The position numbers and the translations under genes are program-made. Of a stretch of 43,928 nucleotides of DNA, positions 1 to 8,465 are shown piece by piece. The DNA lies in the NCBI GenBank assembly GCA_029260735.1, contig JAJDCR010000151.1:1-43928 (forward strand), read 5' to 3'. Every line of letters starts with the position of its first letter. Position 1 is the first letter of the stretch. Below the pieces are notes generated by a model, which was given only the letters and a program-made list of their open reading frames with translations, was not told where the DNA came from and did not search any database. This stretch comes from Planctomycetota bacterium (GTDB taxonomy: Bacteria > Planctomycetota > Uabimicrobiia > Uabimicrobiales > Uabimicrobiaceae).

Positions 1-72
1 GAGCAGGGGATGTGCCTAGATTACAATATCAAGAACCAAACACATCCCCTGCTCGGTCGAGCTCGCCCTCCA
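1..72. repeat. Dispersed palindromic repeat at left window end
   Basis: A perfect 14-bp inverted repeat (GAGCAGGGGATGTG at 1-14, its complement at 41-54) has a 26-base spacer. The right arm continues as CGGTCGAGCTCGCCCTCCA. Its complement matches the last 28 bases of the window (GGAGGGCGAG...CCGAGCAGGG) apart from a few changes in the middle. Together they look like one element of about 100 bp with arms of over 30 bp, cut by the window boundary. Positions 73-107 hold nothing recognisable before the stop codon of the first gene. Confidence 0.75.
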
Positions 73-107
73 GTCTCGCATAGTTCTAAGAGCGGTTTCA
101 GGCAAAC

Positions 108-1832
108 CTAATCAGCAACATAGTTAGGTAAAGTCAGAGTAATCCATTCGTCTTTGTAGTAGCCATAGTAAGAGTGAATCACTCTATCTGATAGGTTACA
201 AAGAGAAATGCTTCCTCGCATAACGTTTGTTTTTCCGTCTGTACTTTTTTTGTTGCCTTTGTAGTGATCAGGAAACTTCTGGTTAGGGCCTAGAAAATCG
301 ATCAAATCCTTCGCTTTTTCTTCGTCAATTTCTCCATAATTGGCTAGAATTTGACTATTGAGTTCATCGTAGCGCCATTGAATAGCGTCTTGTTTTTTTC
401 CTGCGATAGCTTGGGTCCAAGAACTCATGGCCGATAAGCGCATACTAGGAACAATATAATGATTGGTAATGATTAAAACATCGTCCCGATTTTCTCTTTG
501 AGGGGCAAAGTAAAAAGTTTCTGGGCAATTCTTCTCTTTGGAGTGGCGGTTAATGAAGCCTCTTTCTCCCCAAGACTTAGAACTTTGTTTTTTCTCATGA
601 TGCTCAAAAAGTCCATTGTTGAAATGAGAAAATTGTTCGGGATATTTGTAATCGTTCCAGCGTACCATTAGGCCTTGAAGATGCTTCTGGTTTTCGTAGC
701 GATTTAGAAAGTTTTGATCTGGCAACATCTTGAGAGACTTGAGTTTATCTAAAGGATATTGAAGAACATCTAAAGAGTCTGTTTTTTGAGCACTTTCGAC
801 AGCAACAGCGCGGTCTGTTTTTCCATCCGCGATAAAATAAAGCCAGGTGACTCCTCTTTGGGTTTCTTCGACAACATCCAAAGCTTTTTGGGCATCAGAA
901 CCATAAGCGGTAGCATGTCTCACCATCATAAGAGAGTTGAGTCCAGGACGCTTGGGATTACAAGCATTACCAGGAACCATATCGACTCCCATCCCAACAC
1001 CTTCTATGTTCATCGTGGCAATTGCTCCGACAAATCCAGGAGCAGCAACAGAGACCATGGGAATCTGACCATTATCAGGACAATAGATCGTCATACAAGC
1101 CATATGCTCAAAAACATTAGCAGTAGGGAACATAAAGTCACGCCCAAAGTAATGTTTACCATTAACAGTTGCTTTTCCAAAAACAGAAAAGGCATTGCAG
1201 AGAACAGGAATTTCAAGATCTTCTACATCGAGACCAGAAATTTCTACTTTGTTTAAAGCATAGGCGTGAGAAAGAATAGCATCAAATCCTACGTTCAGTA
1301 AAAGTAGATTATTAAAGGTTACCTTGCTTTTTGGATTAGCCTTGATACATCCGTTAACCAGTCCACTCATTTCTTGAATGTAGGTATCAGGAATATCTGG
1401 TCGAATAGTTTTTGCTCCTTCAAGCATCATGCCCTTAAGAATTCCCCATATAATAGGAATCTTCTTAGGATCAACATCTGCATTGATAAAATCAAAAATT
1501 ATATTGTCAACAAACTCTGTGCTCATGAGTTCAATGTCGTCTTCTGCTAATAACCCCATCAAGAATCCCATTTGATAGGAATTCCCTTCGACATAGAACA
1601 CTCTTTTTCTACGCTTTGTTTCGTAGTTGACCGCGGTTTTATGTTCCGCCATAAGTCCTTTTTGGCCTTGAAAGTGAACAACCTTTGTTACTTCGTAGTT
1701 ATCTCTTGCAAAAGCTATCTCTAACTCTTTTTGAGATTTAAAACTCTTTTTCTCTTGTTTTTCTTGTCCGATGGCTGGAACAAGAAAGCAAAAACTCACA
1801 AGTAAACTGATGATAAAAGAAGACTTAAACAT
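108..1832 (-). CDS. Secreted C45-like (acyl-transferase/carcinine hydrolase type) Ntn-hydrolase
   Basis: This 574-residue protein begins with a signal peptide (hydrophobic residues about 5-20, then IGQEKQ). The start ATG has a GGGAGG Shine-Dalgarno six bases upstream. The centre resembles the C45/phospholipase-B-like Ntn-hydrolases: a helical N-terminal region with YQMGFLMG (about 86-93), then PVLCNAFSVFGKATVNGKHY, where Cys212 followed by Asn-Ala is the expected autoprocessing nucleophile, then the conserved GRDFMFP. Family members cleave or transfer amide-linked acyl groups (acyl-CoA:6-APA acyltransferase, acid ceramidase-like enzymes). The substrate here is unknown. The export signal suggests a periplasmic or external role. 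It is the last gene on its strand here, 71 bases downstream of xseA, and may be transcribed alone. The fold assignment is good; the specific activity is inference. Confidence 0.72.
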   Translation of the reverse strand: MFKSSFIISLLVSFCFLVPAIGQEKQEKKSFKSQKELEIAFARDNYEVTKVVHFQGQKGLMAEHKTAVNYETKRRKRVFYVEGNSYQMGFLMGLLAEDDIELMSTEFVDNIIFDFINADVDPKKIPIIWGILKGMMLEGAKTIRPDIPDTYIQEMSGLVNGCIKANPKSKVTFNNLLLLNVGFDAILSHAYALNKVEISGLDVEDLEIPVLCNAFSVFGKATVNGKHYFGRDFMFPTANVFEHMACMTIYCPDNGQIPMVSVAAPGFVGAIATMNIEGVGMGVDMVPGNACNPKRPGLNSLMMVRHATAYGSDAQKALDVVEETQRGVTWLYFIADGKTDRAVAVESAQKTDSLDVLQYPLDKLKSLKMLPDQNFLNRYENQKHLQGLMVRWNDYKYPEQFSHFNNGLFEHHEKKQSSKSWGERGFINRHSKEKNCPETFYFAPQRENRDDVLIITNHYIVPSMRLSAMSSWTQAIAGKKQDAIQWRYDELNSQILANYGEIDEEKAKDLIDFLGPNQKFPDHYKGNKKSTDGKTNVMRGSISLCNLSDRVIHSYYGYYKDEWITLTLPNYVAD

Positions 1833-1903
1833 CTCTTACCTCCCCATATAAAAATGTGCCCTGCACTTGAAAATAAAAACTTATAAACATCTTACAAATG
1901 TCT

Positions 1904-3307
1904 CTAGGGACCCGTTTTTTCCACTCGTGCTAAAATCCAACTGTTGTTCAGACGAATCCAAATGTGCTCCCCCTCTTTTGTATCTTGTGATTTGTAGATA
2001 ACTCGTTTTCCATCTTTCGAGTAGATAATAGCATAACCACGTTCCAAGACTCCGAGAGGAGAGAGAGCTTCTATTTGATCTTGGAAATTGTGCAATTTTT
2101 TTTCTTCAAAATCAAGTCGTTTTTGAACGGCTCGTGCCATTTGTTCTGCTAAGCTATGGAGATGTTGCTGCTCTCCTTGTAAGCTGGGTTGCTGAGCTAA
2201 TAAGCCTCCCCGTAAGCCACTGAGCAAAATTTGTTTTTTGTGGACAAACTGAGCTCCATAGCGTTCCAGCTTTTGCTTTAATATATCTAATTTTTGTTCT
2301 TGATGATAGATTTGATCTAATGGTTTAGCAAAAGCTCGATGATGAGACCAGCCATCTAGCCTGGAGCGTATCAGAGAAATTCGATTGTCCACTGCTGTTT
2401 CTAAACGAGATTGGCAGAGGCGTAGTTTTTCAAAAAGAAGATCCATTCTCGGTACAACTAGCTCAGCAGCTTCAGAAGGAGTTAATGCTCTCTTGTCAGC
2501 GACAAAATCGGATATACTGACGTCCACTTCATGCCCCACCGCTGAAATAATAGGAATACGGCTTTTAAAAATAGCATAGGCCACGACTTCTTCATTAAAA
2601 GCCCAGAGATCTTCGGGACTTCCTCCTCCTCTCCCTACAATGATAACATCTAAAGCAGGAAGAGATTTATCTTCATTTAAGCGTTCAATTGCTTCTGCAA
2701 TTTCAGGAGCAGCCCCTTCGCCTTGAACTCGCACAGGGTAGATATAGATTTCTACTAAAGGAAATCGTCGTTTGATTACATTGAGCATGTCTTGGATAGC
2801 TGCTCCTGTGGGGGAGGTCACCAATCCAATACGGCGAGGCAAAAAAGGAATATTTTTTTTGTGCTCTCGAGCAAATAATCCTTCTTCTAATAATCTTTTT
2901 TTCAGCTTTTCAAAAGCAACTAAAAGTGCTCCTGCTCCTTTTGCTTGGATAGAGCTAATGACAATTTGATATTTGCTTTGGGGGCCATAAGTAGTTATGT
3001 CACCAGAAACTAAAACTTCCACTCCATCTTTCAAAGTGGAAGCGGTCTGAGAGGCTTTTTTGTTATTACGCCAAATTAAGCCACTAATCTGGTTATCACT
3101 ATCTTTAAGTGTTAAATACACGTGGCCAGAAGAGTGTACTTTTAAAGCTGAAATTTCTCCTGTCAGCCAGATCCGTCCCGTGGACTCCACTGTTTTACGG
3201 ATTTTTCGAGTTAACTCGCTGACGTTGTATACTTTTTCAGCGGGAGCCTCTCCGGAAAGTTCTTTTTTCTCACTAATCGATGATTTTTCTTTCAATTTCA
3301 GATTCAT
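1904..3307 (-). CDS. xseA: Exodeoxyribonuclease VII large subunit
   Basis: This 467-residue protein is collinear with XseA. The N-terminal OB-fold (about 28-125) carries VYNVSELTRKIR and GEISALKVHSSGHVYLTLKD. The catalytic region (about 145-360) carries GLVTSPTGAAIQDMLNVI and GRGGGSPEDLWAFNEE. A coiled-coil C-terminal half ends in the usual LERGYAII segment. XseA with XseB degrades single-stranded DNA to oligonucleotides in repair and recombination. No xseB, a short gene normally adjacent, is visible nearby. The start lies 35 bp inside the upstream parvulin gene in another frame. An in-frame stop lies just upstream of this ATG, so the overlap is real unless a later non-ATG start is used. Residues 1-26 are a polar extension before the conserved region. 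Confidence 0.95.
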   Translation of the reverse strand: MNLKLKEKSSISEKKELSGEAPAEKVYNVSELTRKIRKTVESTGRIWLTGEISALKVHSSGHVYLTLKDSDNQISGLIWRNNKKASQTASTLKDGVEVLVSGDITTYGPQSKYQIVISSIQAKGAGALLVAFEKLKKRLLEEGLFAREHKKNIPFLPRRIGLVTSPTGAAIQDMLNVIKRRFPLVEIYIYPVRVQGEGAAPEIAEAIERLNEDKSLPALDVIIVGRGGGSPEDLWAFNEEVVAYAIFKSRIPIISAVGHEVDVSISDFVADKRALTPSEAAELVVPRMDLLFEKLRLCQSRLETAVDNRISLIRSRLDGWSHHRAFAKPLDQIYHQEQKLDILKQKLERYGAQFVHKKQILLSGLRGGLLAQQPSLQGEQQHLHSLAEQMARAVQKRLDFEEKKLHNFQDQIEALSPLGVLERGYAIIYSKDGKRVIYKSQDTKEGEHIWIRLNNSWILARVEKTGP

Positions 3308-4415
3308 CCAGCCATTTTTTTAGAACTTCTTCTTTTTTCTTCACCACTAAACGCTCAATGGCTTTTTCTCGGATTTCTTCAGAAGAGAGCGCTTCTCCAT
3401 TTTTTCTATCCGTAACCAAAATTAAGTGATAGCCCACTTTTGTCTTCAAGGGCTGACTTAGTTTACCTTGCTCTAAAAGATAACCATAATCTGCGATATC
3501 TTGAGCAAAAACTGTCCAGCGAGGAATCCAAGAAAGGTCTCCATTTCGGTACTTTGTTATTTGATCTTCCGAATATTGCTCAGCAATTTGGCCAAAATTG
3601 CTATAGTCAGGGTCTATCAATGTTCGAATTTCTTTTATTTTCTCCAGAACCTCAGCTTCTTTTTCAGAAGAAACAGCTTGTTTTGTGAAAGGGTCAATCA
3701 ACAAGAGCATAATATGACTTATTTTGACCTTTCCCCCCTGAAGAGCAAAAGACTCTTTGCTGACAAACTCTTGAACTTGAGCTTCTTTAATCTTTTGCTT
3801 TGTGTATTTATGCAGATGGGCGGTTAGAACAATTCTTTGCTTAAAAACAGAAGGATGGAGTTTATATTTTTTTAAAACAATTCCCCGAACATAGCTGTGG
3901 ATACTTTTTTCTTTGCTTATAACATTCCAGATATCCGCTAACTTTTTACGATCATCAACTCCCAACTGAAATTGCAGCTCCATCTGATTTAACTCGGCCA
4001 CATATTGTTTTTCCAAGCGGGGGCTTTTTTTAACCAATGTTTGTAAGTTTTCGATAAAGCTAACGGGGTTTTTAAATCCCCATTTTTCATATAACTCAAA
4101 AAGAGGCTTTTCTAATCTTTTAGCTTCTTGAATATAGTCTTTTCGATTACACTTTACTTTTGCCTTTTTTAAGTTCATCCCCATTACTTTAAATGTAATC
4201 ATCTCTTCTAAAGCGGCACGAATTACTTTAGGATGAAGATCAAATGCCGACCCTTCCCCATAGCGATGTTCAAGAAACTTGATAAGCTCTTGCTTTGTAA
4301 GTTCCTCTCCGTTGATCAGGGCAGCGGCTCCACTACCAGAAAGATCATATGCTTGAGCGAAACAAAAAGAAAAAGCTAAGCATAGCCAAATTAACAGGTT
4401 GGTAAAATATTTCAT
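3273..4415 (-). CDS. Periplasmic parvulin-type foldase (SurA/PrsA-like)
   Basis: This 380-residue protein has a signal peptide (MKYFTNLLIWLCLAFSFCFA, cleavage likely after AQA). A helical chaperone-like region of about 200 residues includes NGEELTKQELIKFL. A PpiC/parvulin rotamase domain at about 230-345 shows VKISHIMLLL, FGQIAEQYSED, NGDLSWIPR and KTKVGYHLILVTDR. This layout matches the SurA/PrsA/PpiD chaperones, which catalyse prolyl isomerisation and help exported or outer-membrane proteins fold. The 3' end overlaps xseA by 35 bp, so the two are probably co-transcribed. The 146 bases upstream (4416-4561) hold no clear gene. SurA normally has two parvulin domains; one is visible here. Confidence 0.85.
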   Translation of the reverse strand: MKYFTNLLIWLCLAFSFCFAQAYDLSGSGAAALINGEELTKQELIKFLEHRYGEGSAFDLHPKVIRAALEEMITFKVMGMNLKKAKVKCNRKDYIQEAKRLEKPLFELYEKWGFKNPVSFIENLQTLVKKSPRLEKQYVAELNQMELQFQLGVDDRKKLADIWNVISKEKSIHSYVRGIVLKKYKLHPSVFKQRIVLTAHLHKYTKQKIKEAQVQEFVSKESFALQGGKVKISHIMLLLIDPFTKQAVSSEKEAEVLEKIKEIRTLIDPDYSNFGQIAEQYSEDQITKYRNGDLSWIPRWTVFAQDIADYGYLLEQGKLSQPLKTKVGYHLILVTDRKNGEALSSEEIREKAIERLVVKKKEEVLKKWLDESEIERKIID

Positions 4416-4561
4416 CCCAATTCCTTATTATGGCACAAAGTTTTTAAGTGCCTCAGTTTCCAAAAATTGCTGGTAAAATTATTGCTATTCTATGGGCAAA
4501 ACTCAAAAAGATCAAGAGCTTTTCAGACAAAGTAGGGAATCAAAAAATTTTGTTTTCTCAC

Positions 4562-5818
4562 CTAAACTGTCATAGTTTTTTTTTCGGGGTAGCGAAGAGC
4601 GCAAAGCTTTCCTCCAAAGACAGCCCCTAGGTCTATATTGATCGTGCGGTTTTGCCAAACAGCTTCCTTCACAGGAGTGTGTCCATAAACGATGTAAGAG
4701 TCTCCTTTATAACCACTTGCCCAGTTGAGTCTTACAGGTAATCCTTTTTCATCTGTTTTGCCAGTGGTGCTACCATGGAGACAAAAACTTTGAATTTTTT
4801 TCCCGATTTGCCCTATCCATTTTCCTAAAATTCCGGCATGGCTAACAACTAGCTTACCATCATCAAAGATAAGATAGTAAGGCGAGGAAGAAAAAAGTTC
4901 TTGGAAATTTTTTCGGAATTTTTCTTGAGCAGGTGTCGTTAAATTCTCATACTCATGGACTGTTTTATCTAATCCATGAAGTAACTTAACATCTTGTCCT
5001 AAAAGATAGCGATAAAGCTTATCGCAGTGATTTCCAGGGACATAGTAAGCTACTTTATGTTGCCACATAGAATAAACTAAGTCAAATACTTTGACATTTT
5101 CTTCTCCTCGATCGCAAATATCTCCGAGAAAGATAATTTTTCGACCTTGAGGATGGGTATAAGTAAGCTCTCCTTTTTGATAGCCTAGTTTATCGAGTAA
5201 ACTCATAAGCATGTCATAGCACCCGTGAATATCACCGATAATATCAAAAGGGCCTTTGTCCTCTCGTTCCACCAATGAGTCTGTAAAACGGATAGAGAGA
5301 TTCTCTACTTCTTCTCGGCTCTTGAACACAACAATATGGTCATAGCTTTCTTCTTCCAACTGTTCTTTCGCTTTTTGAAGAGAGCGAAACTGTCTTTTTA
5401 TGACCTCTTCTCCCACTGAAAATGTTCGCCCTTGATCGTTTTGCAGACATTCCTCTAAGGAAAGGTCAAAAAAAATCAAAGTGGTCGAAAATTGATAACT
5501 ATCTGCAATTTTTCTTAAGCGCTGGCGGTTTTTTCGATAGAGAGCAGTTGAGTCTACGATTGTCGGATAGGAATTCTTCAGGCGCTTTTCCGTAATAAAA
5601 TAAAAAAGATCAAAAGCATCCTCAGAAATTCTTTGGTTCCGCCGGGAGCCACAAAGCATCTCCCTGCATTCGTCTGTCGAAACGGACATATTCCGAGGGA
5701 AGTTTTTTTGAGCAAAAGTCGATTTTCCAGCCCCGGCAGTTCCGACCAAGATAAGTAAAGAAGTGTAAGGGATAGCAAGGGTGCTTTCACTTAAAGTAAC
5801 TTGGTTTTTATACATCAT
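4562..5818 (-). CDS. pnkp: Pnkp-like polynucleotide kinase-phosphatase lacking the ligase domain
   Basis: A 418-residue two-domain protein. The N-terminal P-loop kinase has GTAGAGKST at 26-34, VSTDECREMLCG near 47 and the lid-type arginine segment near 131-145. The calcineurin-like phosphatase follows: GDIHG (195-199), GDICDRG (232-238), GNH (262-264), VSHAG (about 332) and YGHTP (about 385). The stretch KLLHGLDKTVHEYE is close to the Pnkp family signature that sits between these motifs. In bacterial Pnkp, which repairs broken RNA with Hen1, the kinase phosphorylates 5'-OH ends and the phosphatase removes 2',3'-cyclic phosphate. The third (adenylyltransferase/ligase) domain of about 380 residues is missing, and no hen1 or ligase is in the window. 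The start overlaps the upstream membrane-protein stop as ATGA, implying translational coupling. Confidence 0.85.
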   Translation of the reverse strand: MMYKNQVTLSESTLAIPYTSLLILVGTAGAGKSTFAQKNFPRNMSVSTDECREMLCGSRRNQRISEDAFDLFYFITEKRLKNSYPTIVDSTALYRKNRQRLRKIADSYQFSTTLIFFDLSLEECLQNDQGRTFSVGEEVIKRQFRSLQKAKEQLEEESYDHIVVFKSREEVENLSIRFTDSLVEREDKGPFDIIGDIHGCYDMLMSLLDKLGYQKGELTYTHPQGRKIIFLGDICDRGEENVKVFDLVYSMWQHKVAYYVPGNHCDKLYRYLLGQDVKLLHGLDKTVHEYENLTTPAQEKFRKNFQELFSSSPYYLIFDDGKLVVSHAGILGKWIGQIGKKIQSFCLHGSTTGKTDEKGLPVRLNWASGYKGDSYIVYGHTPVKEAVWQNRTINIDLGAVFGGKLCALRYPEKKTMTV

Positions 5819-6552
5819 GACAATTCTTTCTCTGGCTTAAAATTCTGGCTTTTAAAATTCCGACTTATTAGATCGGACAGGATTAAGAGTAAAACTCCTG
5901 TAATAATCCATCCATAAATCGCTAAAGAGATATCAGGGTAAGTAAATTGGTAATCGGTAATTTTTGTTGTTTGGTAAAGGACACCTGAGCGAAGGTAATC
6001 GTAATCGGGAAAGCAACCTGCCGTTAAAGCAAAAGGATTTATATAGAGAAAAAAGGTCACAACGGAGGAAGATATCTTTATTCCTAAATACGAAGCTATA
6101 TTCCCCCACCATAGGCTAGTGAAAAGTATAACTCCCAGCACGGCAGAGAAAAATCCAGCGAACAAATGAGAAGAGAAAATTTTATGGATAGCATATCCAA
6201 AAGAGAAGAAAAAAAATAAACAACTGAACTGAACCCCCAAGAGAATACCCCAGTTTGGTTGAAGATTACTCAGTTGCCCTGGTAAAAACCTCACTTCCCA
6301 TAAAACCAATAAATCATTTATCAAGAGCAAAAAAAAACTCGCTCCCAAGCTCGAAAAAGTAGATTTTTTTTGAGAAAGAAAGGGGCTAAAATAGAGAGGA
6401 GAAAAAATGTAAAGATAAGCAGAAAAAAGGATAAAAAAGCGGATAAAGCGCAGAGAGTTTCTGTCATTAAACGAAAAATAGAGAGAAAGAGACAGAATAA
6501 GCCAAGCCGTAAAAAAGAAAACGAAAGTAGAGGAAGATGAGTTTTTTTTCAT
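5815..6552 (-). CDS. Polytopic membrane protein of unknown function
   Basis: This 245-residue protein is very rich in Phe, Leu, Ser and Ile and has about six hydrophobic segments (roughly 10-28, 36-55, 68-87, 103-125, 132-152, 215-235). The loop GCFPDYDYLRSGVLYQTTKITDYQF before the last helix probably faces the periplasm. It resembles no family I can name. ABC-2-type permeases are a weak possibility from the helix pattern alone, but no ATPase is adjacent. It lies between the nucleotidyltransferase gene (2-base gap) and the Pnkp-like gene (4-base overlap), so the three form a tight operon. Confidence 0.6.
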   Translation of the reverse strand: MKKNSSSSTFVFFFTAWLILSLSLYFSFNDRNSLRFIRFFILFSAYLYIFSPLYFSPFLSQKKSTFSSLGASFFLLLINDLLVLWEVRFLPGQLSNLQPNWGILLGVQFSCLFFFFSFGYAIHKIFSSHLFAGFFSAVLGVILFTSLWWGNIASYLGIKISSSVVTFFLYINPFALTAGCFPDYDYLRSGVLYQTTKITDYQFTYPDISLAIYGWIITGVLLLILSDLISRNFKSQNFKPEKELS

Positions 6553-6554
6553 AT

Positions 6555-7166
6555 CTAAAGATTAAGGGAAAATTGAGGAAAGTATTTTTGGTAAAGTTCG
6601 GGAGTATCCACATTGCGTAAGACAATATCATTTTTCATAGCGACATTTGTTCGAGGAAAAGCTTGGAGAAAATGTCGGAGGTTCTCATCATCTTTAGGGG
6701 AACTTGTTAAAGCAGAAACTACTTCGGAGGAAAGGAAGATAGGATGCCCCCCGCGACCTTGAAAAACAGGCACTGTATATCCGCTTAGAGGAGAAGCTTG
6801 ATAAATAGGAAAACAAATTTCATGAGGAGAAATAAACGGATTATCTACAGGTTGAACAAAGCAGGGCAAAGGTTGGGAATAGCTCTGGAGTCCTTTTTTT
6901 AAGCTAAAAAAGCGCTCATACTCAAGATGTTCGTTTACAATCAACTGAACTTGAGAGGAAGGATTTTTAACTTTTTTTGGATATTCCTCCGCGATTTTGG
7001 GATTAACGACAACAGTGATTTGCCCAATTCCCAGCTCTTGATAAACTTGTATAAGTCTCTCTAGGAAATTATATTTTTCGTTAAAGGCTAACCATTGCTT
7101 AGGTTTTCCCATTCTCGAAGAAGATCCAGCAGCTAAAATGACACATCCTACGTTTGCTAATTTCAT
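6555..7166 (-). CDS. MobA/MocA-like nucleotidyltransferase
   Basis: From the ATG at 7166 the protein is 203 residues. It opens with the nucleotide-binding signature VILAAGSSSRMGKPKQ, followed by PVDNPFI (metal-binding Asp region), GRGGHPIFL and a C-terminal NVDTPELYQ. These are hallmarks of the MobA-like NTP transferase-3 family, which includes the molybdenum-cofactor cytidylyltransferase MocA. Such enzymes transfer CMP or GMP to molybdopterin or activate sugars and alcohols with CTP. The open frame continues upstream to 7328, but that part lies in a transposon-like repeat and precedes the conserved core, so the internal start is preferred. No Mo-enzyme or xanthine dehydrogenase gene is nearby, so the substrate is open. 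It heads the operon with the membrane protein and the Pnkp-like gene. Confidence 0.82.
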   Translation of the reverse strand: MKLANVGCVILAAGSSSRMGKPKQWLAFNEKYNFLERLIQVYQELGIGQITVVVNPKIAEEYPKKVKNPSSQVQLIVNEHLEYERFFSLKKGLQSYSQPLPCFVQPVDNPFISPHEICFPIYQASPLSGYTVPVFQGRGGHPIFLSSEVVSALTSSPKDDENLRHFLQAFPRTNVAMKNDIVLRNVDTPELYQKYFPQFSLNL

Positions 7167-7213
7167 AACGGAAAACATGCCAAAAATAGATGAACTTGTC
7201 AATAGTTCATTTA

Positions 7214-7370
7214 GGGAGTTCCCATAAAAAAATTTTGCAAATATAGCGGATCTTTTGTCTTCTGACAACGTTGCTCCTGAGTTACAGAAGAAGATTATGC
7301 GCCTACGTCGCACCTTATCAGAAGACAAAATCTCTCACTATATTTGCAAAATTTTTTCATGGGAACACCC
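7214..7370. mobile_element. 157-bp MITE-like inverted-repeat element
   Basis: The ends GGGAGTTCCCATAAAAAAAT (7214 on) and the complement of ATTTTTTCATGGGAACACCC (to 7370) form imperfect terminal inverted repeats of about 50 bp. These include the shared blocks TTTTGCAAATATAG and TTTTGTCTTCTGA. The element is flanked by TTA at 7211-7213 and 7371-7373, consistent with a 2-3-bp target duplication; TA duplication is typical of IS630/Tc1-mariner relatives. It encodes no transposase. Its outer frame creates a false N-terminal extension on the nucleotidyltransferase gene, and it may influence that gene's promoter. Confidence 0.72.
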
Positions 7371-7372
7371 TT

Positions 7373-7418
7373 AGAGACTAGGAAAATAAAAGAGTATTTT
7401 CAGTTTTTCCCAGTCTCT
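7373..7418. other. Stem-loop downstream of the secretin-like gene
   Basis: AGAGACTAGGAAAA (7373-7386) pairs with TTTTTCCCAGTCTCT (7404-7418) around a loop of about 17 bases. It directly abuts the right end of the MITE and sits 12 bases after the stop codon of the minus-strand gene. No U-tract follows on the minus strand, so it is not a classical intrinsic terminator. It may be an mRNA 3'-end stabiliser or part of the repeat. Confidence 0.45.
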
Positions 7419-7430
7419 AGTTTTGGATAG

Positions 7431-8423
7431 TTAGGCAGTCATTGGCATTTGAGCCCTTAGGAGAAGCATGAAGTTCTCTTTCTTTTTGGCAGGAGAAAAA
7501 GATTTATTTCCTTTATCTTCATATGGGTTGGCAAAACCTGCCAGAAGAAGATTTTTTCCCCAAGGAACTCGAATTTTTGCTTCGACTTTTTGAACCAGTT
7601 GATTAGGAATAGCAATTTCCCCTCCCATGGTGGGAAAAGCAGGAATGGGCTTGGATATAGTCACCACACAGACATCTAAACAAAAAGTTATGTCCTGGCT
7701 TTTGCGATTAATTTGAGGCTTAACATGAACAACTACCCCTTCATACATTCGGCCAATAAATTCTCCGCTCTTTCCTTCTCCGCTCTTTCCTTCTCCCGCC
7801 AAAAAATCAGTATGATTTTGCTTGTAGAAGTGGCGACTTTGTCCTTGGCGTAAGTAAAGAGAATCTTGGTGAATTAACTCCGCATCTTTTGTTCCTTCAA
7901 TATTGCTTAAGATCTCTTGGGACTTTTCTTCATCTAATATAGCATAAGGAAGAACAGTGTTAGAGTTATCGTTTTGCAAGTGAAGTGGGTGAAAAGTTAA
8001 GTTACTTTGCTTGAAAAAATTATTTTTAAACCCAATAAAGTTCCCCTCCATGCGAACGGGAATTTCTGCCAGTTCTCGAAGCTGGTTCAGAAAACACTCT
8101 ATCTCTTGGTGCACATGAGGGTAGTGAGAGATAAATATTTTCCCAGGAACGGAGGTTATAGTCTTGGCCGAGTGATAGTTCTTTTTCTTTAATACTTCTT
8201 CTTTGATAAGCTCTGCAAGGATACTTTCATTGTAGTATGAGCTAGGCAAATCGGAGCCAATTTCTTCAAAATTTACTCCAAAGACTTTATGATTGTTAGG
8301 AGCTATTGATAGAGAGTTACTCGGACTATCAAAATTATCCTCCGCTGCTAAGGTTACTAAATCATCAACGGCGTACGTTACTAAGCTTAGCTGTTCAATA
8401 GAGTGTCGAGCAATTGCATTCAT
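7431..8423 (-). CDS. Secretin-like (NolW/GspD-type) domain protein
   Basis: A 330-residue protein without an obvious signal peptide. Residues about 14-120 have the pattern TYAVDDLV ... LAELIKEEV ... GKIFISHYPHVHQEIECFLNQLREL. This is the secretin-N/STN-like module often found in planctomycete TPR and type II secretion-related proteins. The C-terminal part has GRMYEGVVVHVKPQINRKSQDITFCLDV and IPNQLVQKVEAKIRVPWGKNLLLAGF, resembling the secretin barrel core, but it is too short for a complete pore. A 15-bp in-frame duplication encodes GEGKSGEGKS near residues 211-220. It lies 42 bases after the large TPR gene and probably shares its mRNA. The domain relation is visible; the function is unknown. 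Confidence 0.6.
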   Translation of the reverse strand: MNAIARHSIEQLSLVTYAVDDLVTLAAEDNFDSPSNSLSIAPNNHKVFGVNFEEIGSDLPSSYYNESILAELIKEEVLKKKNYHSAKTITSVPGKIFISHYPHVHQEIECFLNQLRELAEIPVRMEGNFIGFKNNFFKQSNLTFHPLHLQNDNSNTVLPYAILDEEKSQEILSNIEGTKDAELIHQDSLYLRQGQSRHFYKQNHTDFLAGEGKSGEGKSGEFIGRMYEGVVVHVKPQINRKSQDITFCLDVCVVTISKPIPAFPTMGGEIAIPNQLVQKVEAKIRVPWGKNLLLAGFANPYEDKGNKSFSPAKKKENFMLLLRAQMPMTA

Positions 8424-8465
8424 AAGTATTTCTACCTCTAGGAGCTTTTAGGGAGTCCCTTAGCT

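Noticed and set aside
786..1256. Open frame opposite the Ntn-hydrolase gene
   Set aside because: An antisense shadow of a gene with strong family motifs, with no ribosome-binding site or recognised product.
3060..3323. Missing xseB in the frames opposite or around xseA
   Set aside because: These frames are shadows; none has the XseB pattern.
7167..7328. N-terminal extension of the MobA-like nucleotidyltransferase
   Set aside because: The extra 54 codons lie mainly in the inverted-repeat element and precede the conserved VILAAGSSSRMG start.
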